Source: Spirochaeta thermophila DSM 6578 (GTDB lineage Bacteria; Spirochaetota; Spirochaetia; Winmispirales; Winmispiraceae). Taken from it: a DNA stretch of 64,000 nucleotides. Location: positions 248,001-312,000 of the forward strand of contig NC_017583.1 in assembly GCF_000184345.1 (NCBI RefSeq), given 5' to 3'. The notes beneath the pieces were generated by a model. The model was given only the letters and a program-made list of their open reading frames with translations, searched no databases and was not told where the DNA came from. Of the stretch, positions 26,462 to 35,591 are shown piece after piece. How positions within the stretch are numbered: the stretch's first letter is position 1; each line of letters begins with the position of its first letter. Position numbers and translations under genes: made by a program.

Positions 26462-26857
26462 TTGAAACCACAGAACGCCATCAATGCCTACAAACAGACC
26501 TCGATCAAGACCGCGAGCCAGGGGAAGCTCATCGTCATGCTCTACGACGGAGCCATAAGGAATATCGATACGGCGATCGAGCTCCTCGAGCAGGGAACGA
26601 GACAGCTCGACAGGGTCCACAATGCCGTCATCAAGGCTCAGGATATCGTGGCTGAACTGGCCTCCTCTCTGGATCTCGATCGGGGGGGGGACCTCGCGAA
26701 AAACCTCTTGAGTCTCTACCTCTTCTTCGACGAACAGCTCATGGAGGCCAACATCCGCAAGGATCCGGAGCTGCTCAGGAAGGTGCGGGATATGCTCGCT
26801 TCCCTCCGGGAGGCCTGGGCACAGATCGCCCACATGGCCCCCGAGGCACAGGTGTAG
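26462..26857 (+). CDS. fliS: flagellar export chaperone FliS
   Basis: A 131-residue helical protein with the FliS signature NAINAYKQTSIKTASQGKL followed by IVMLYDGAIRNIDTAIEL. FliS binds the C-terminus of flagellin and prevents early polymerisation in the cytoplasm. Translation must start at TTG 26462, since no ATG or GTG precedes the conserved N-terminus in frame. GAGGGGTAGGA lies just upstream. It starts a tight series: the flgN-like gene follows after eight bases, then polA. Confidence 0.9.
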   Translation: MKPQNAINAYKQTSIKTASQGKLIVMLYDGAIRNIDTAIELLEQGTRQLDRVHNAVIKAQDIVAELASSLDLDRGGDLAKNLLSLYLFFDEQLMEANIRKDPELLRKVRDMLASLREAWAQIAHMAPEAQV

Positions 26858-26865
26858 GAGGATGC

Positions 26866-27330
26866 ATGGCGGATATGCTCACCATGGAGGAGCTTGACGC
26901 CCGTGTGGCGCTCCTCAGGAGATTGAGGGACTACCTCGTAAAGCAGCGGGAACGGCTGGTCGACTACCTCGAGCTCCTTGAGCGCGAGGAGGAGGCCATC
27001 ACCTCTGAGGACGTGGAGCGCCTCCACATCCACGTGGAGATGGAGCATCGTATCCTCAAGGATCTCTTCTCACTCCAGAGGGTGATCGTCCCTCTCAAGG
27101 AGATGTACCGGGCCATGTATCCCACAGGGCACAGAGAGATCGAGCAGCTGGAACGATCGGTGGGAGATCTCACCCGTAAGGCCTTCGCACACAACGAGGA
27201 GAACCGGAAGCTCCTCCAGCTCCAGATGGCTTCGCTCAAAGAGCGGATAGAGGCCCTGCGTATCCCTCAGTTTAGGAAGACCCTCTTCGCCTCTTCCCAG
27301 ACTTCCCATTCGGTTGATATCTTCACCTAA
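26866..27330 (+). CDS. FlgN-like flagellar chaperone
   Basis: A 154-residue coiled-coil protein beginning MADMLTMEELDARVALLRR, with LLEREEEAITSEDVERLHIHV and KAFAHNEENRKLLQLQM. Size, helical character and position after fliS fit FlgN, the chaperone of hook-associated proteins. The identity is helped by context as much as by sequence. GGAGG lies before the start, and two bases separate it from polA. Confidence 0.65.
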   Translation: MADMLTMEELDARVALLRRLRDYLVKQRERLVDYLELLEREEEAITSEDVERLHIHVEMEHRILKDLFSLQRVIVPLKEMYRAMYPTGHREIEQLERSVGDLTRKAFAHNEENRKLLQLQMASLKERIEALRIPQFRKTLFASSQTSHSVDIFT

Positions 27331-27332
27331 GG

Positions 27333-30026
27333 ATGAAACCGCTCTTCCTCATAGATGCCTACGGCCTCATCTATCGCGCCTACTTCGCCCTCATCAGGGC
27401 CCCCATGAGGACCAAGGACGGGCGCAACACGTCTGCGATCTACGGCTTCTTTCGTATGCTTTTCAGATTCGTGAAGGAGTACGATCCTGTCTATTGTGGC
27501 GTGGTGCTCGATTCCCTCACGCCCACCTTCAGGGAGAAGACCTTCGAGGCCTACAAGGCCACCAGGCAGAAGACACCGGAGGATCTCCATCCGCAGATCC
27601 CGGTGATCGAAGAGATCCTCGAGGCCTTGGGGTTCGCTACCGTCCGGATGAACGGGTTCGAGGCGGACGACGTGATGGGTACGCTCGCCGCCATGGCCCA
27701 GGCGGAGGGACGCCCGTGTTTCGTGGTATCGGGCGACAAGGACCTCGCCCAGCTGGTCACGAAGGGAGTGAGGATCGTCCGGATGGACAAGGACGATTTC
27801 GTGATTCTCGACGAGGAGGGGGTGAAGGAGAAGTGGGGGGTTCGGGCGGATCAGATCGTGGACTTCCTGGCCCTGGTGGGGGATGCCTCCGACAACATCC
27901 CGGGTGTGGAGGGGATCGGTGAGAAGACGGCCCGGCGCCTCCTCGCCGAGTATGGGTCGCTCGAGGGAGTCTATGCCCACCTCGACGAGCTCTCTCCCTC
28001 GTTGAGGAAGAAGCTCGAGGGGGGACGAGAGCGGGCCTTCCTGAGCAGGGATCTCGCCACGATACGGACGGACCTCGAACTCTCCCTCACGATCGAGGAT
28101 CTCAGGCGGAGGGAACCCGAGGTACAGCGGGCGAGGGAGCTCTTTCTCGCCTACGACATACGGAGCTTGGCCCAGGAGGTGGGAGGGAGTCCTGCCGTGG
28201 GGGAGAAGCCGACCCTCGAGGTGGAGGGTCCCTCCAGGGCGGGTGTCTCCTACGAGGTGGTCACCGACCGGGCCTCCCTCGCCCGATGGGTGGACAAGGC
28301 CCTGGAGAGGGGGGTGGTGGCCGTGGATACCGAGACCGACGGGCTCGACCCTCTCACGTGCCGTCTCGTGGGTGTCTCGCTCGCGGTGGACGAGGGGCGG
28401 GCGTGCTACGTGCCGCTCGCGGCTCCGGATGTGCGGCCGCTTCCCGCCGACGTGGTGCGCGAGGTCCTCACGCCGCTTCTTGCCTCACAGAAGGTGTCGA
28501 AGGTGGGGCAGAACCTGAAGTTCGACTATCACGTGCTCAGGCGATGGGGCGTCCGTCCGGAGGGGCCGTTCTTCGATACCATGGTGGCGGCGTGGCTGCT
28601 GGAGTCGGATGCCGGGCGCTACAACCTCGACAGGCTCGCGGAGAAGTATCTGGGGTGGCGCACCATCCATTACAAGGACGTAGTGGAAAAGGGGGCTTCG
28701 TTCGAGACGGTGCCGGTGGCCGAGGCAGGGGTGTACGCGGCCGAGGATGCGGACATCGCCTTGCGGCTCTCCCGGGTCTTGAAGGAACGTCTCGAGGCCG
28801 GGGATCTCGGGCGGGTCTTCTACGAGATGGAGATGCCGCTCCTCTCCATCCTCGCTCGGATGGAGGAGTGGGGGATCGGGCTCGACGGGGAGGCTCTGTC
28901 GGCCTTCGGCAGGGAACTCGATGAGCGCATCTCTAATATAGAGAATGAGATATTCGATCTCGTCGGGCACGAGTTCAACGTGGGGTCCACCAAGCAGCTC
29001 CAGGAGGTGCTGTTCGTGGAGCGGGGGCTGCCGCCGGTGAAGAAGACCAAGACCGGTTTTTCCACGGACACGAGCGTGTTGGAGGAGCTGGCCGCTCAGG
29101 ATCCGGTGGCGGCGAAGGTCCTGGAGTACCGAAGTCTCACCAAGTTGAAGAACACCTATGTGGACGTGCTTCCCGGGCTCGTGAATCCGGAGACGGGCCG
29201 GCTTCATACCTGGTTCAGCCAGGTGGGGACGGCCACGGGACGGCTCTCGAGCAAGGATCCCAACCTCCAGAACATCCCGATCAAGACCGAGGAGGGTCGC
29301 CGGATCAGGGAGGCGTTCGTGCCGCAGCGGGGCTGGTGGTTCCTGAGCGCGGACTACTCTCAGATCGAGCTCGTGATCCTGGCCCATCTCTCGGGGGATC
29401 CGGCTCTCTGCAGGGCGTTCAGGGAGGGCGAGGACGTACACCGGGCTACGGGGAGCCTCCTGTTCGGGGTGCCGCCCGAGACAGTGACGCCCGAGCAGCG
29501 GAGGATCGCCAAGACGATCAACTTCGGCGTGATCTACGGGATGTCGGCCTTCCGGCTCTCGAGGGAGCTCGGTATCCCGCGCAAGGAGGCCGAACGGTTC
29601 ATCAATGCGTACTTCACCACGTATGCGGGGGTGAGGGCGTTCATCGAACGGACGATCGCCGAGGCGGAGGAGAAGGGGTACGTGACCACGCTCTTCGGGA
29701 GGAAGCGGCCGCTTCCCTACATCACGAGCCGGAACAAGACGCAGAAGACAGGAGCGGAGCGAATCGCGGTGAACACGCCGATCCAGGGCTCGGGCGCGGA
29801 TATCATCAAGCTGGCGATGATCGACCTGGACGCCCAGATGCGGAGGATGGGGCTCGCCTCCCGGATGATCCTCCAGGTGCACGACGAGCTCATCTTCGAG
29901 GTGCCTCCCGAGGAGCTCGAGGTGATGAAGCGGCTGGTGAGGGAGCGGATGGAGGGGGTGGTGCGGCTCTCGGTGCCGCTTCGGGTGGAGATAGGGGTGG
30001 GGAGGAACTGGGGAGAGGCCCACTAG
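27333..30026 (+). CDS. polA: DNA polymerase I
   Basis: An 897-residue family A polymerase with three modules. The 5'-3' exonuclease (about 1-290) has FLIDAYGLIYRAYFA, YKATRQKTPEDL, GFEADDVMGTLA and DNIPGVEGIGEKTA. The 3'-5' exonuclease has VVAVDTETDGLDPLT near 330, and its acidic residues look intact. The polymerase has motif A FLSADYSQIELVILAHLS near 674, motif B RRIAKTINFGVIYG near 723 and motif C QVHDELIFE near 847. It fills gaps after RNA-primer removal and in repair. It is only two bases behind the flgN-like gene, so it may partly depend on the flagellar-type promoter. Confidence 0.97.
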   Translation: MKPLFLIDAYGLIYRAYFALIRAPMRTKDGRNTSAIYGFFRMLFRFVKEYDPVYCGVVLDSLTPTFREKTFEAYKATRQKTPEDLHPQIPVIEEILEALGFATVRMNGFEADDVMGTLAAMAQAEGRPCFVVSGDKDLAQLVTKGVRIVRMDKDDFVILDEEGVKEKWGVRADQIVDFLALVGDASDNIPGVEGIGEKTARRLLAEYGSLEGVYAHLDELSPSLRKKLEGGRERAFLSRDLATIRTDLELSLTIEDLRRREPEVQRARELFLAYDIRSLAQEVGGSPAVGEKPTLEVEGPSRAGVSYEVVTDRASLARWVDKALERGVVAVDTETDGLDPLTCRLVGVSLAVDEGRACYVPLAAPDVRPLPADVVREVLTPLLASQKVSKVGQNLKFDYHVLRRWGVRPEGPFFDTMVAAWLLESDAGRYNLDRLAEKYLGWRTIHYKDVVEKGASFETVPVAEAGVYAAEDADIALRLSRVLKERLEAGDLGRVFYEMEMPLLSILARMEEWGIGLDGEALSAFGRELDERISNIENEIFDLVGHEFNVGSTKQLQEVLFVERGLPPVKKTKTGFSTDTSVLEELAAQDPVAAKVLEYRSLTKLKNTYVDVLPGLVNPETGRLHTWFSQVGTATGRLSSKDPNLQNIPIKTEEGRRIREAFVPQRGWWFLSADYSQIELVILAHLSGDPALCRAFREGEDVHRATGSLLFGVPPETVTPEQRRIAKTINFGVIYGMSAFRLSRELGIPRKEAERFINAYFTTYAGVRAFIERTIAEAEEKGYVTTLFGRKRPLPYITSRNKTQKTGAERIAVNTPIQGSGADIIKLAMIDLDAQMRRMGLASRMILQVHDELIFEVPPEELEVMKRLVRERMEGVVRLSVPLRVEIGVGRNWGEAH

Positions 30027-30034
30027 GGGGGCGT

Positions 30035-30652
30035 GTGGGAGAGGGTGTGCGGCCGCCGGTGATAGGGGTGACGGGGCCTGCAGGGGCGGGGAAGAGCCTG
30101 GTGGCGGGAATGGTGGCGGAGCTGCTCGGCGGAGAGGTGGTGGATGTGGATGAGGTGGGTCACAAGGCGTTGGATGTGTGTCGGGGGGAGGTGGTGCGGA
30201 TCTTCGGTGAGGGGGTGGTGAGGGAGGGGCGGGTGGACAGGCGGGTGCTCGGGCGGGTGGTCTTTGCGGACAGGGAGGCGAGGGAACGGCTGGAACGGGT
30301 GGTGCACCCGTGGATGCGGGAGGAGGTGATGCGGCGGGTGGAGGGGAGGAGGGGGCCGGTGGTGGTGGATGCGGCGCTGCTGGGGAGGATGGGGCTCGAT
30401 GCGGTGTGTGATCGGGTGGTGGTGGTGCGGGCGCCGTGGTGGGTGCGGGTGTGGCGGCTCGTGCGGAGGGATGGGAGATCGGTGCGCGAGGCGGTGAGGA
30501 TCCTCCGGGCGCAACATGCGCTCTTCTCTCAACCTTTTTCCTGCGGTGTCGATACTGAATATGTGAGCAACGTGGGATCGAAACGGCATCTCAGAGACAA
30601 GATCGCCACCCTCCTCGTACGGTGGGGGTATCTCAGAGAGGGGGTTTCATAG
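30035..30652 (+). CDS. coaE: dephospho-CoA kinase
   Basis: A 205-residue P-loop kinase starting at a GTG (30035, or 30047). Walker A is VIGVTGPAGAGKSLVAG, then VVDVDEVGHKALD, GRVVFADREARERLERVVHP and VVVDAALLGRMGLDAVCD. This is the bacterial CoaE pattern, the last step of CoA synthesis. It follows polA by eight bases, and the next gene starts three bases after its stop. The first CoA steps in this window are of archaeal type, so the pathway is mixed. Confidence 0.9.
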   Translation: MGEGVRPPVIGVTGPAGAGKSLVAGMVAELLGGEVVDVDEVGHKALDVCRGEVVRIFGEGVVREGRVDRRVLGRVVFADREARERLERVVHPWMREEVMRRVEGRRGPVVVDAALLGRMGLDAVCDRVVVVRAPWWVRVWRLVRRDGRSVREAVRILRAQHALFSQPFSCGVDTEYVSNVGSKRHLRDKIATLLVRWGYLREGVS

Positions 30653-30655
30653 GAT

Positions 30656-31330
30656 ATGGACAGAGAACGCATCCTTGTCGTGCTCGTGGGTGTGAGCGTG
30701 TTTCTCCTCGTGGTGGTTCTTGTGGGGATGTGGTGGCTTACCCCTCGGGAGGAGAAGCCTGTGCAGGTGGTGACCGCCGGGGAGCAGCCCCGGCAGAGTG
30801 GCTTTGATGCAGTGGAGTGGGTGAGGGAGGGGGAGGGATTCCCCGGCCTCCTCGAAGGGGAGGAGCCCCTGGAAGGCGAGTTCATCGTGACCGAGACCCT
30901 CTTCGGGAGCGAGTCCCCCACGCCCTCTCCTGCCCCTGTGGCGGTACAGGCCGCCCCCTCACCGACTCCGGTGCGCCCGGTCTCTCGGGGGGACCGGGCT
31001 CCCGCCCCCTCTCCCACCCGAACCCCGACTCCCCGGGTGGAGACGAGAGCGGTGGAGCATACTCCCACTCCCGTGGTGCGGGAAGAGTTCTGGATCCAGA
31101 TCGCCTCCTTCACGTCTCAGGCGAGGGCCGCCCACGTGGTTGAGGATCTCGGGGAGAAGGGGATCACGGCAAGGATCGTCACCAAGACCATGGACGGGGT
31201 CACCTACTACAGGGTACGCCTCGGTCCTTACGAGAAAAAGGCCGAGGCCGAGAAGTTCCTCGCTTCCATACGGAATCTCGAGGGGTACGAGAAGAGTTAC
31301 ATCTCCCTGGTGTACCGAAGGGATCCGTAG
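30656..31330 (+). CDS. SPOR-domain membrane protein
   Basis: A 224-residue bitopic protein. A membrane helix at about residues 7-27 is followed by a Pro/Thr/Ala-rich linker (about 80-140). The C-terminal SPOR domain has EEFWIQIASFTSQARAAHVV and VTYYRVRLGPYEKKAEAEKFL. SPOR domains bind denuded peptidoglycan glycans at division sites, so the C-terminal part is expected outside the membrane. It is the last gene of the fliS-flgN-polA-coaE series and is convergent with cysE. Confidence 0.88.
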   Translation: MDRERILVVLVGVSVFLLVVVLVGMWWLTPREEKPVQVVTAGEQPRQSGFDAVEWVREGEGFPGLLEGEEPLEGEFIVTETLFGSESPTPSPAPVAVQAAPSPTPVRPVSRGDRAPAPSPTRTPTPRVETRAVEHTPTPVVREEFWIQIASFTSQARAAHVVEDLGEKGITARIVTKTMDGVTYYRVRLGPYEKKAEAEKFLASIRNLEGYEKSYISLVYRRDP

Positions 31331-31331
31331 G

Positions 31332-32255
31332 CTATATCTGAAAGTCGTGTGGCTCCTCTTTCCCGGGTTTTACCACGTAACGGGAGGGCTGGTTGTAGAT
31401 CTTGCTGTAGGGAGGCACCGAGCTCGTGAGCCACACGTTGCCCCCGATGATGGAGTGGTGTCCTATCACGGTGCTCCCTCCGAGGATGGTGGCGCCGGCG
31501 TAGATGGTGACGTTGTCCTCGATGGTGGGATGACGCTTCACATTTGCTTCCGATTTCTTCACACTCAAGGCGCCCAGGGTGACCCCCTGGTAGATCTTCA
31601 CGTTGTTGCCTATGACCGTGGTCTCGCCTATCACCACGCCGGTACCATGGTCGATGCAGAGGCCTTCACCTATAGTGGCACCGGGATGGATGTCGATCCC
31701 CGTCTTTCCGTGGACGTACTCCGTCATCATCCGAGGGATGAGGGGTACGCCTTCGGTCCAGAGGATGTGGGCCACACGATACACCAGGATGGCCTCGATT
31801 CCCGGGTAGGAGAGGATTACCTCTTCTTCTGACTTCGCGGCCGGGTCGCCCTCGAGGGTGGCCTTCACATCGTACACGAGGAGGCGTCGCACCTCGGGGA
31901 GCCGCTCCAGGAAGCGATAGGTGATCTCCTCGGCCTCTTCCCTTACCTTGACCCTGTGTTCCCGGGAGAGCCTGCCCCGCGTGCGCCGTTCACTGAAGTG
32001 GATGCTCTTCTCCACCTCGTCGGAAAGGTCACGGAGGACGCGTGTGAGAAGTTCCTGCGTGAAGAGGCGGACGGTGTCCCGCCGAATCCCGTCGTTCTCC
32101 CTGAAACCCGGGAAGAGGAGTGCCTCTATATCGGAGAGGATGCGGATCACCCCCATCTTCGAGGGGAGGTTGCACTCGTCCATGTAGTTGATGCCGCCTT
32201 CTCTCTCGTAGGAGGATATGAGCGTACCGGTTATCTTCTCCAGTCTGGCACCCAT
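31332..32255 (-). CDS. cysE: serine O-acetyltransferase
   Basis: A 307-residue protein with a helical N-terminal domain (about 1-190) and a left-handed beta-helix of hexapeptide repeats. These include [21 protein letters not shown], quoted in part ([13 protein letters not shown], then [20 protein letters not shown]), and [31 protein letters not shown]. The His and Asp of the active site ([11 protein letters not shown]) are present. It acetylates serine with acetyl-CoA for cysteine synthesis. The start has GAGGAGGAAACG upstream. Its first 25 bases overlap the end of the patatin gene. The N-terminal domain is longer than in E. coli CysE. Confidence 0.9.
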   Translation of the reverse strand: MGARLEKITGTLISSYEREGGINYMDECNLPSKMGVIRILSDIEALLFPGFRENDGIRRDTVRLFTQELLTRVLRDLSDEVEKSIHFSERRTRGRLSREHRVKVREEAEEITYRFLERLPEVRRLLVYDVKATLEGDPAAKSEEEVILSYPGIEAILVYRVAHILWTEGVPLIPRMMTEYVHGKTGIDIHPGATIGEGLCIDHGTGVVIGETTVIGNNVKIYQGVTLGALSVKKSEANVKRHPTIEDNVTIYAGATILGGSTVIGHHSIIGGNVWLTSSVPPYSKIYNQPSRYVVKPGKEEPHDFQI

Positions 32256-33151
32256 CGTTTCCTCCTCATGTATGAGATGAGCCTGTCGGGGAGGTGGATG
32301 AGGCGGGAGACCCCCGGTCTCACGAGGGCCTTTATCCTGTCCCTGTGGGCGAGGGTGAGGTCCTTTCCCAGGTGGATGAGGACGTCCTTCCGGGAGAAGT
32401 CGAAGGGGGAAGTCCCATCGCTCGCCACGATCTCCAGGTCGGGTACGTTCTGGTAGTGGCGCGGTATCCGGGACGCGACGAGGGAGAAGGAGCGCATGAT
32501 CACGTCGATCCCGTTCTGGATGTGCACCTCCTTCACTGGGGTCCTCGGCGCCACGTTCACGGCGATGACCGGAGCGTAGCCCATCATCCTTGCGATCCAT
32601 ACGGGCATGTTGTCCACGATACCGCCGTCCACGTAGAGGCCCTCGCCTATCTTCCAGGGTTTGAAGACGCCGGGGAAGGACATGGAGGCCCTGATCGCAT
32701 CGGCGAGGCTCCCCGTGGAGAAGACCTGCTGGATGCCGGAGATGAGGTCCACCGCATTGCACCTGAAGGGAAGGGCGAGATCCTCGAACGAGAGCTCCTG
32801 GGTGAGGTCCCTGAGCAGCTCGTAGATCTTGGTGCCGGGTTCCATGCCGGTATCCTTGAGGAGGTTGCCGAGTGCCTCCCCCGCCTGGAGGATGCGGATG
32901 AAGGGGAGGTTCTCGGGGAGCTGGAAGGAGAAGCCCGTGAGGTAGTCCCTGATATCGAAGTCCTCGAGGAAGTCCCTCATACGGGCAGGGCCCATGCCTG
33001 TGGCGTAGAGCCCGCCCACGATGGCGCCCATGGAGGTACCCACCACGAGCGAGGGTTTGTACCCCAGTTCCTCGAGGGCCTCGAGGACGCCCACGTGAGC
33101 GAGACCTTTGGCTCCACCGCCCGAGAGCACCAGTGCCCATCGTTTCGTCAT
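32231..33151 (-). CDS. patatin-like phospholipase (RssA/NTE family)
   Basis: A 306-residue cytoplasmic patatin domain. The oxyanion loop is [17 protein letters not shown], the nucleophile Ser lies in [15 protein letters not shown] near residue 40, and the catalytic Asp lies in [13 protein letters not shown] near 185. The expected activity is lipid acyl hydrolase, with unknown substrate. GGGGGTGAC stands close before the ATG. It is the first gene of a two-gene unit with cysE, overlapping by 25 bases. Confidence 0.9.
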   Translation of the reverse strand: MTKRWALVLSGGGAKGLAHVGVLEALEELGYKPSLVVGTSMGAIVGGLYATGMGPARMRDFLEDFDIRDYLTGFSFQLPENLPFIRILQAGEALGNLLKDTGMEPGTKIYELLRDLTQELSFEDLALPFRCNAVDLISGIQQVFSTGSLADAIRASMSFPGVFKPWKIGEGLYVDGGIVDNMPVWIARMMGYAPVIAVNVAPRTPVKEVHIQNGIDVIMRSFSLVASRIPRHYQNVPDLEIVASDGTSPFDFSRKDVLIHLGKDLTLAHRDRIKALVRPGVSRLIHLPDRLISYMRRKRWVPDWRR

Positions 33152-33166
33152 GTCACCCCCGGGGTC

Positions 33167-33195
33167 ACAGTAGAATATGGATAGGGTGGTGTCAA
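33167..33195 (-). promoter_or_regulatory. sigma-70-like promoter of patatin-cysE
   Basis: On the minus strand TTGACA (33190-33195), 17 bases, TACTGT (33167-33172). The leader is about ten bases. The same hexamers and spacing are found upstream of pantoate kinase. Confidence 0.55.
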
Positions 33196-33230
33196 TAGAG
33201 AGCGAGAGTGAGGAAGCGGTCGTAAAAGAG

Positions 33231-33262
33231 TTGCACGCAGTATATATACGGTTTTATACTGC
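33231..33262 (+). promoter_or_regulatory. promoter with overlapping inverted repeat ahead of the LacI-like chemoreceptor
   Basis: TTGCAC (33231-33236), 18 bases, TATACT (33255-33260). A perfect inverted repeat GCAGTATA (33237-33244) / TATACTGC (33255-33262) covers the spacer and the -10 box. This is a natural place for a repressor or activator site. Confidence 0.6.
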
Positions 33263-33290
33263 AAGAGGACAAATCGGAGGAGGATGTGCT

Positions 33291-35591
33291 ATGAGGGTAG
33301 CATTCCTGATCAACAGGCTCATGAACGACTATCAGCTCGCACTCTGGGAGGGGGTGCAGGAGGAGGTCGAGAAGCTGGGTGTCCAGTGTATCGCGTTACC
33401 CGGAGAACTTATCGACAGCCCCGATCCCGAAGACCGGGTGGTCAACACACTCTACGACTTCTTGAGGAGTCCCTCGTGGGATGGGTGCATCGTGGCCACG
33501 AGCACGTATGCGACACATGGGGATCCTGCCCGAATCCTTTCCTATGTCCGGGAGCGTACCTCGGTGCCGCTCGTTTCCATCGGGGTGGAGTACGAAGGCC
33601 TGCCTGTGGTGGGTGTGGACAACGAGGCCGGCATGCGTCTGCTCGTGGAACATCTGATTCGTCACCATGGGGTACACGACCTCGCCTTCATCGGGGGGCC
33701 ACATCACAACCCGGAGGCCCAGGCTCGGTGGAGGGTATTCGAGAGTGTCCTCGATGCGCATGGAATTCCTGTGAGAGAAGACTGGGTAGGGGAAGGGACT
33801 TTCGAGAAGGAGAGCGGTTATACGGCCATGGAGGCGATATGGAACACCTCCGACAGGAAACCCCGGGCAGTCGTCGCTGCGAACGACCTCATGGCCCTGG
33901 GGGCCTATGAGTACCTCGTGAAGCGAGGTGTGGGAGTCCCTGATGATGTGCTTCTCACCGGATTCGACGATATCCCCGCTGCGAGGAGCAATGAGGTGCC
34001 GCTTTCCACGGTGTATCAGCCCGTCAAGGAACAAGGGATGGCGGCGATCCGACTCCTCCACGAGTGGCTCTCCTCCGGAGAGAGACCCGACTCGGAGGTT
34101 TCTGTCGCGGAGCCGCGGTTCCGAGATTCCTGTGGGTGTTTCTCTCGGAACGTGGAGATGGCGGGGGGAGAGATGGCCTTCACCTTCGAGAAAGGCGACG
34201 AAGAGGAATCAGAGGAGGTCCTCATTCGTTTCTGCGAGGAGCGTCTCGGCATATCCTTCACTCCTGTCGAGGAGTCCCTCCTGAGAACTCTCGTGGGACA
34301 TCTGGCTGCCTATCTCGATCTGCCGGACAGGGAACACCTGGATGTCTGTCTGAGGACCACGTTCGCCGTGTTCGTCCATGAGAGGAGGGAAAACCGGGAC
34401 ATGGAGCGGTGGCTTCGCATCTTGGGCGCGATTGCTTCCTTCTTTCAGCGTTACAGGCCCGAGCGGTATTCCCAGTTCACGATATTCCTTCAGAAGGCCT
34501 ACGTACTCTTCATAGAAGCAGTCTCGCACGAGGCACAGACCCATCTTATGAACACCACCGAGAAGTTCCTTCGTTCGCAGGATCTCCTGCGGGCGATCCG
34601 CTCGTCCGAGGATATGGGAAAGTTGAAGTCTTCACTCCTGGAACTGAAGGAAAGGCTCTCGATCTCGTATCTCCATTTCGTCCTCTTCCCCTCCGAGAAG
34701 TGGGAATCCTGCTATACCGGGGCCGTCCTTCCGGAGACCTCCTCGCTCCTCGTTTCAGGAAAAGCCGGAGGGGAAGGCGATGTAGGTTTCAACACACTCG
34801 AGTTGCTTCCTCCCCACATCCTTCCCCCGCAGCACCCCGGTGCACTCTCCGTCTTCCCTCTGCTCATCGGACAGCGTTATCTGGGCTACATGATGGTTTC
34901 CGCCCGTGAGATCTTCACCGGGTTCTACCATTCGTTCGCCTCCCAGGTGGCGAGCACGGTGCTTTCCATTCATACTCTCGAGGCGATGAGAAAAACGACT
35001 CGACAGCTTCAGGTGTGGGCGGATGAGATCCGTGCCACCGTGTCCTCTCTGTTCGAGGCCTTGGGATCGGTGGGGGCCATTTCAGAGGAGCAGCTCAAAG
35101 AGATGGCGAGAATTTCAGAGGAGATTTCCCGCCGGAGCGGAATGTTTGAAGAGAACCTCAAGATTACTACTTCTATCGCGGAGCACGCCCGGTTCATGCA
35201 GGACCTGCTCTTGCTGATCGACGATGTCTCACAGCGCATCAACCTCCTTGCGATCAATGCCTCCATCGAGGCTGCCCGCGCCGGAGAGCACGGCAGGGGG
35301 TTCAAGGTGATCGCTGAGGAGGTGAGAAAGCTCGCAGATACCACCGCCCAGCGTGCCAAGGAGACGAGCGAGGTGCTTAACCAGGTGATGCACAATATCG
35401 AGACCTCTCGTGAGCTGGGAGAGAGCCTCCATGGTACCTATTCGAGCCTGCAGGAGGAGATGACCCGTTTCAGGTCGGCCCTCGGGACCATCGAGGAGCA
35501 CCTCTCCCGTTTCTCGGAGCAGGGGAGAAGACTCGCGTCTTTGGTGGAGCGGCCGGAGGGAGGCTCTACTCCTCTTCCTCATGGATTTTGA
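33291..35591 (+). CDS. cytoplasmic chemoreceptor with LacI-type sugar-binding sensor domain
   Basis: A 766-residue protein with no membrane segment or signal peptide. Residues 1-275 follow the periplasmic-binding-like effector domain of LacI regulators: [20 protein letters not shown], then [61 protein letters not shown] and the closing RDSCGCFS. There is no helix-turn-helix. A middle region (about 300-590), possibly GAF-like, leads to a chemoreceptor tip at about 640-690 with [17 protein letters not shown] and [16 protein letters not shown]. It probably reports an intracellular sugar to CheA/CheW. The ATG at 33291 follows GGAGGAGG. The 3' end overlaps a convergent chemoreceptor gene by 26 bases. 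Confidence 0.85.
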   Translation: MRVAFLINRLMNDYQLALWEGVQEEVEKLGVQCIALPGELIDSPDPEDRVVNTLYDFLRSPSWDGCIVATSTYATHGDPARILSYVRERTSVPLVSIGVEYEGLPVVGVDNEAGMRLLVEHLIRHHGVHDLAFIGGPHHNPEAQARWRVFESVLDAHGIPVREDWVGEGTFEKESGYTAMEAIWNTSDRKPRAVVAANDLMALGAYEYLVKRGVGVPDDVLLTGFDDIPAARSNEVPLSTVYQPVKEQGMAAIRLLHEWLSSGERPDSEVSVAEPRFRDSCGCFSRNVEMAGGEMAFTFEKGDEEESEEVLIRFCEERLGISFTPVEESLLRTLVGHLAAYLDLPDREHLDVCLRTTFAVFVHERRENRDMERWLRILGAIASFFQRYRPERYSQFTIFLQKAYVLFIEAVSHEAQTHLMNTTEKFLRSQDLLRAIRSSEDMGKLKSSLLELKERLSISYLHFVLFPSEKWESCYTGAVLPETSSLLVSGKAGGEGDVGFNTLELLPPHILPPQHPGALSVFPLLIGQRYLGYMMVSAREIFTGFYHSFASQVASTVLSIHTLEAMRKTTRQLQVWADEIRATVSSLFEALGSVGAISEEQLKEMARISEEISRRSGMFEENLKITTSIAEHARFMQDLLLLIDDVSQRINLLAINASIEAARAGEHGRGFKVIAEEVRKLADTTAQRAKETSEVLNQVMHNIETSRELGESLHGTYSSLQEEMTRFRSALGTIEEHLSRFSEQGRRLASLVERPEGGSTPLPHGF

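Noticed and set aside
28485-30023. 512-codon minus-strand frame opposite polA
   Set aside because: PolA motifs A, B and C on the other strand are intact, and the antisense translation shows no recognisable domain.
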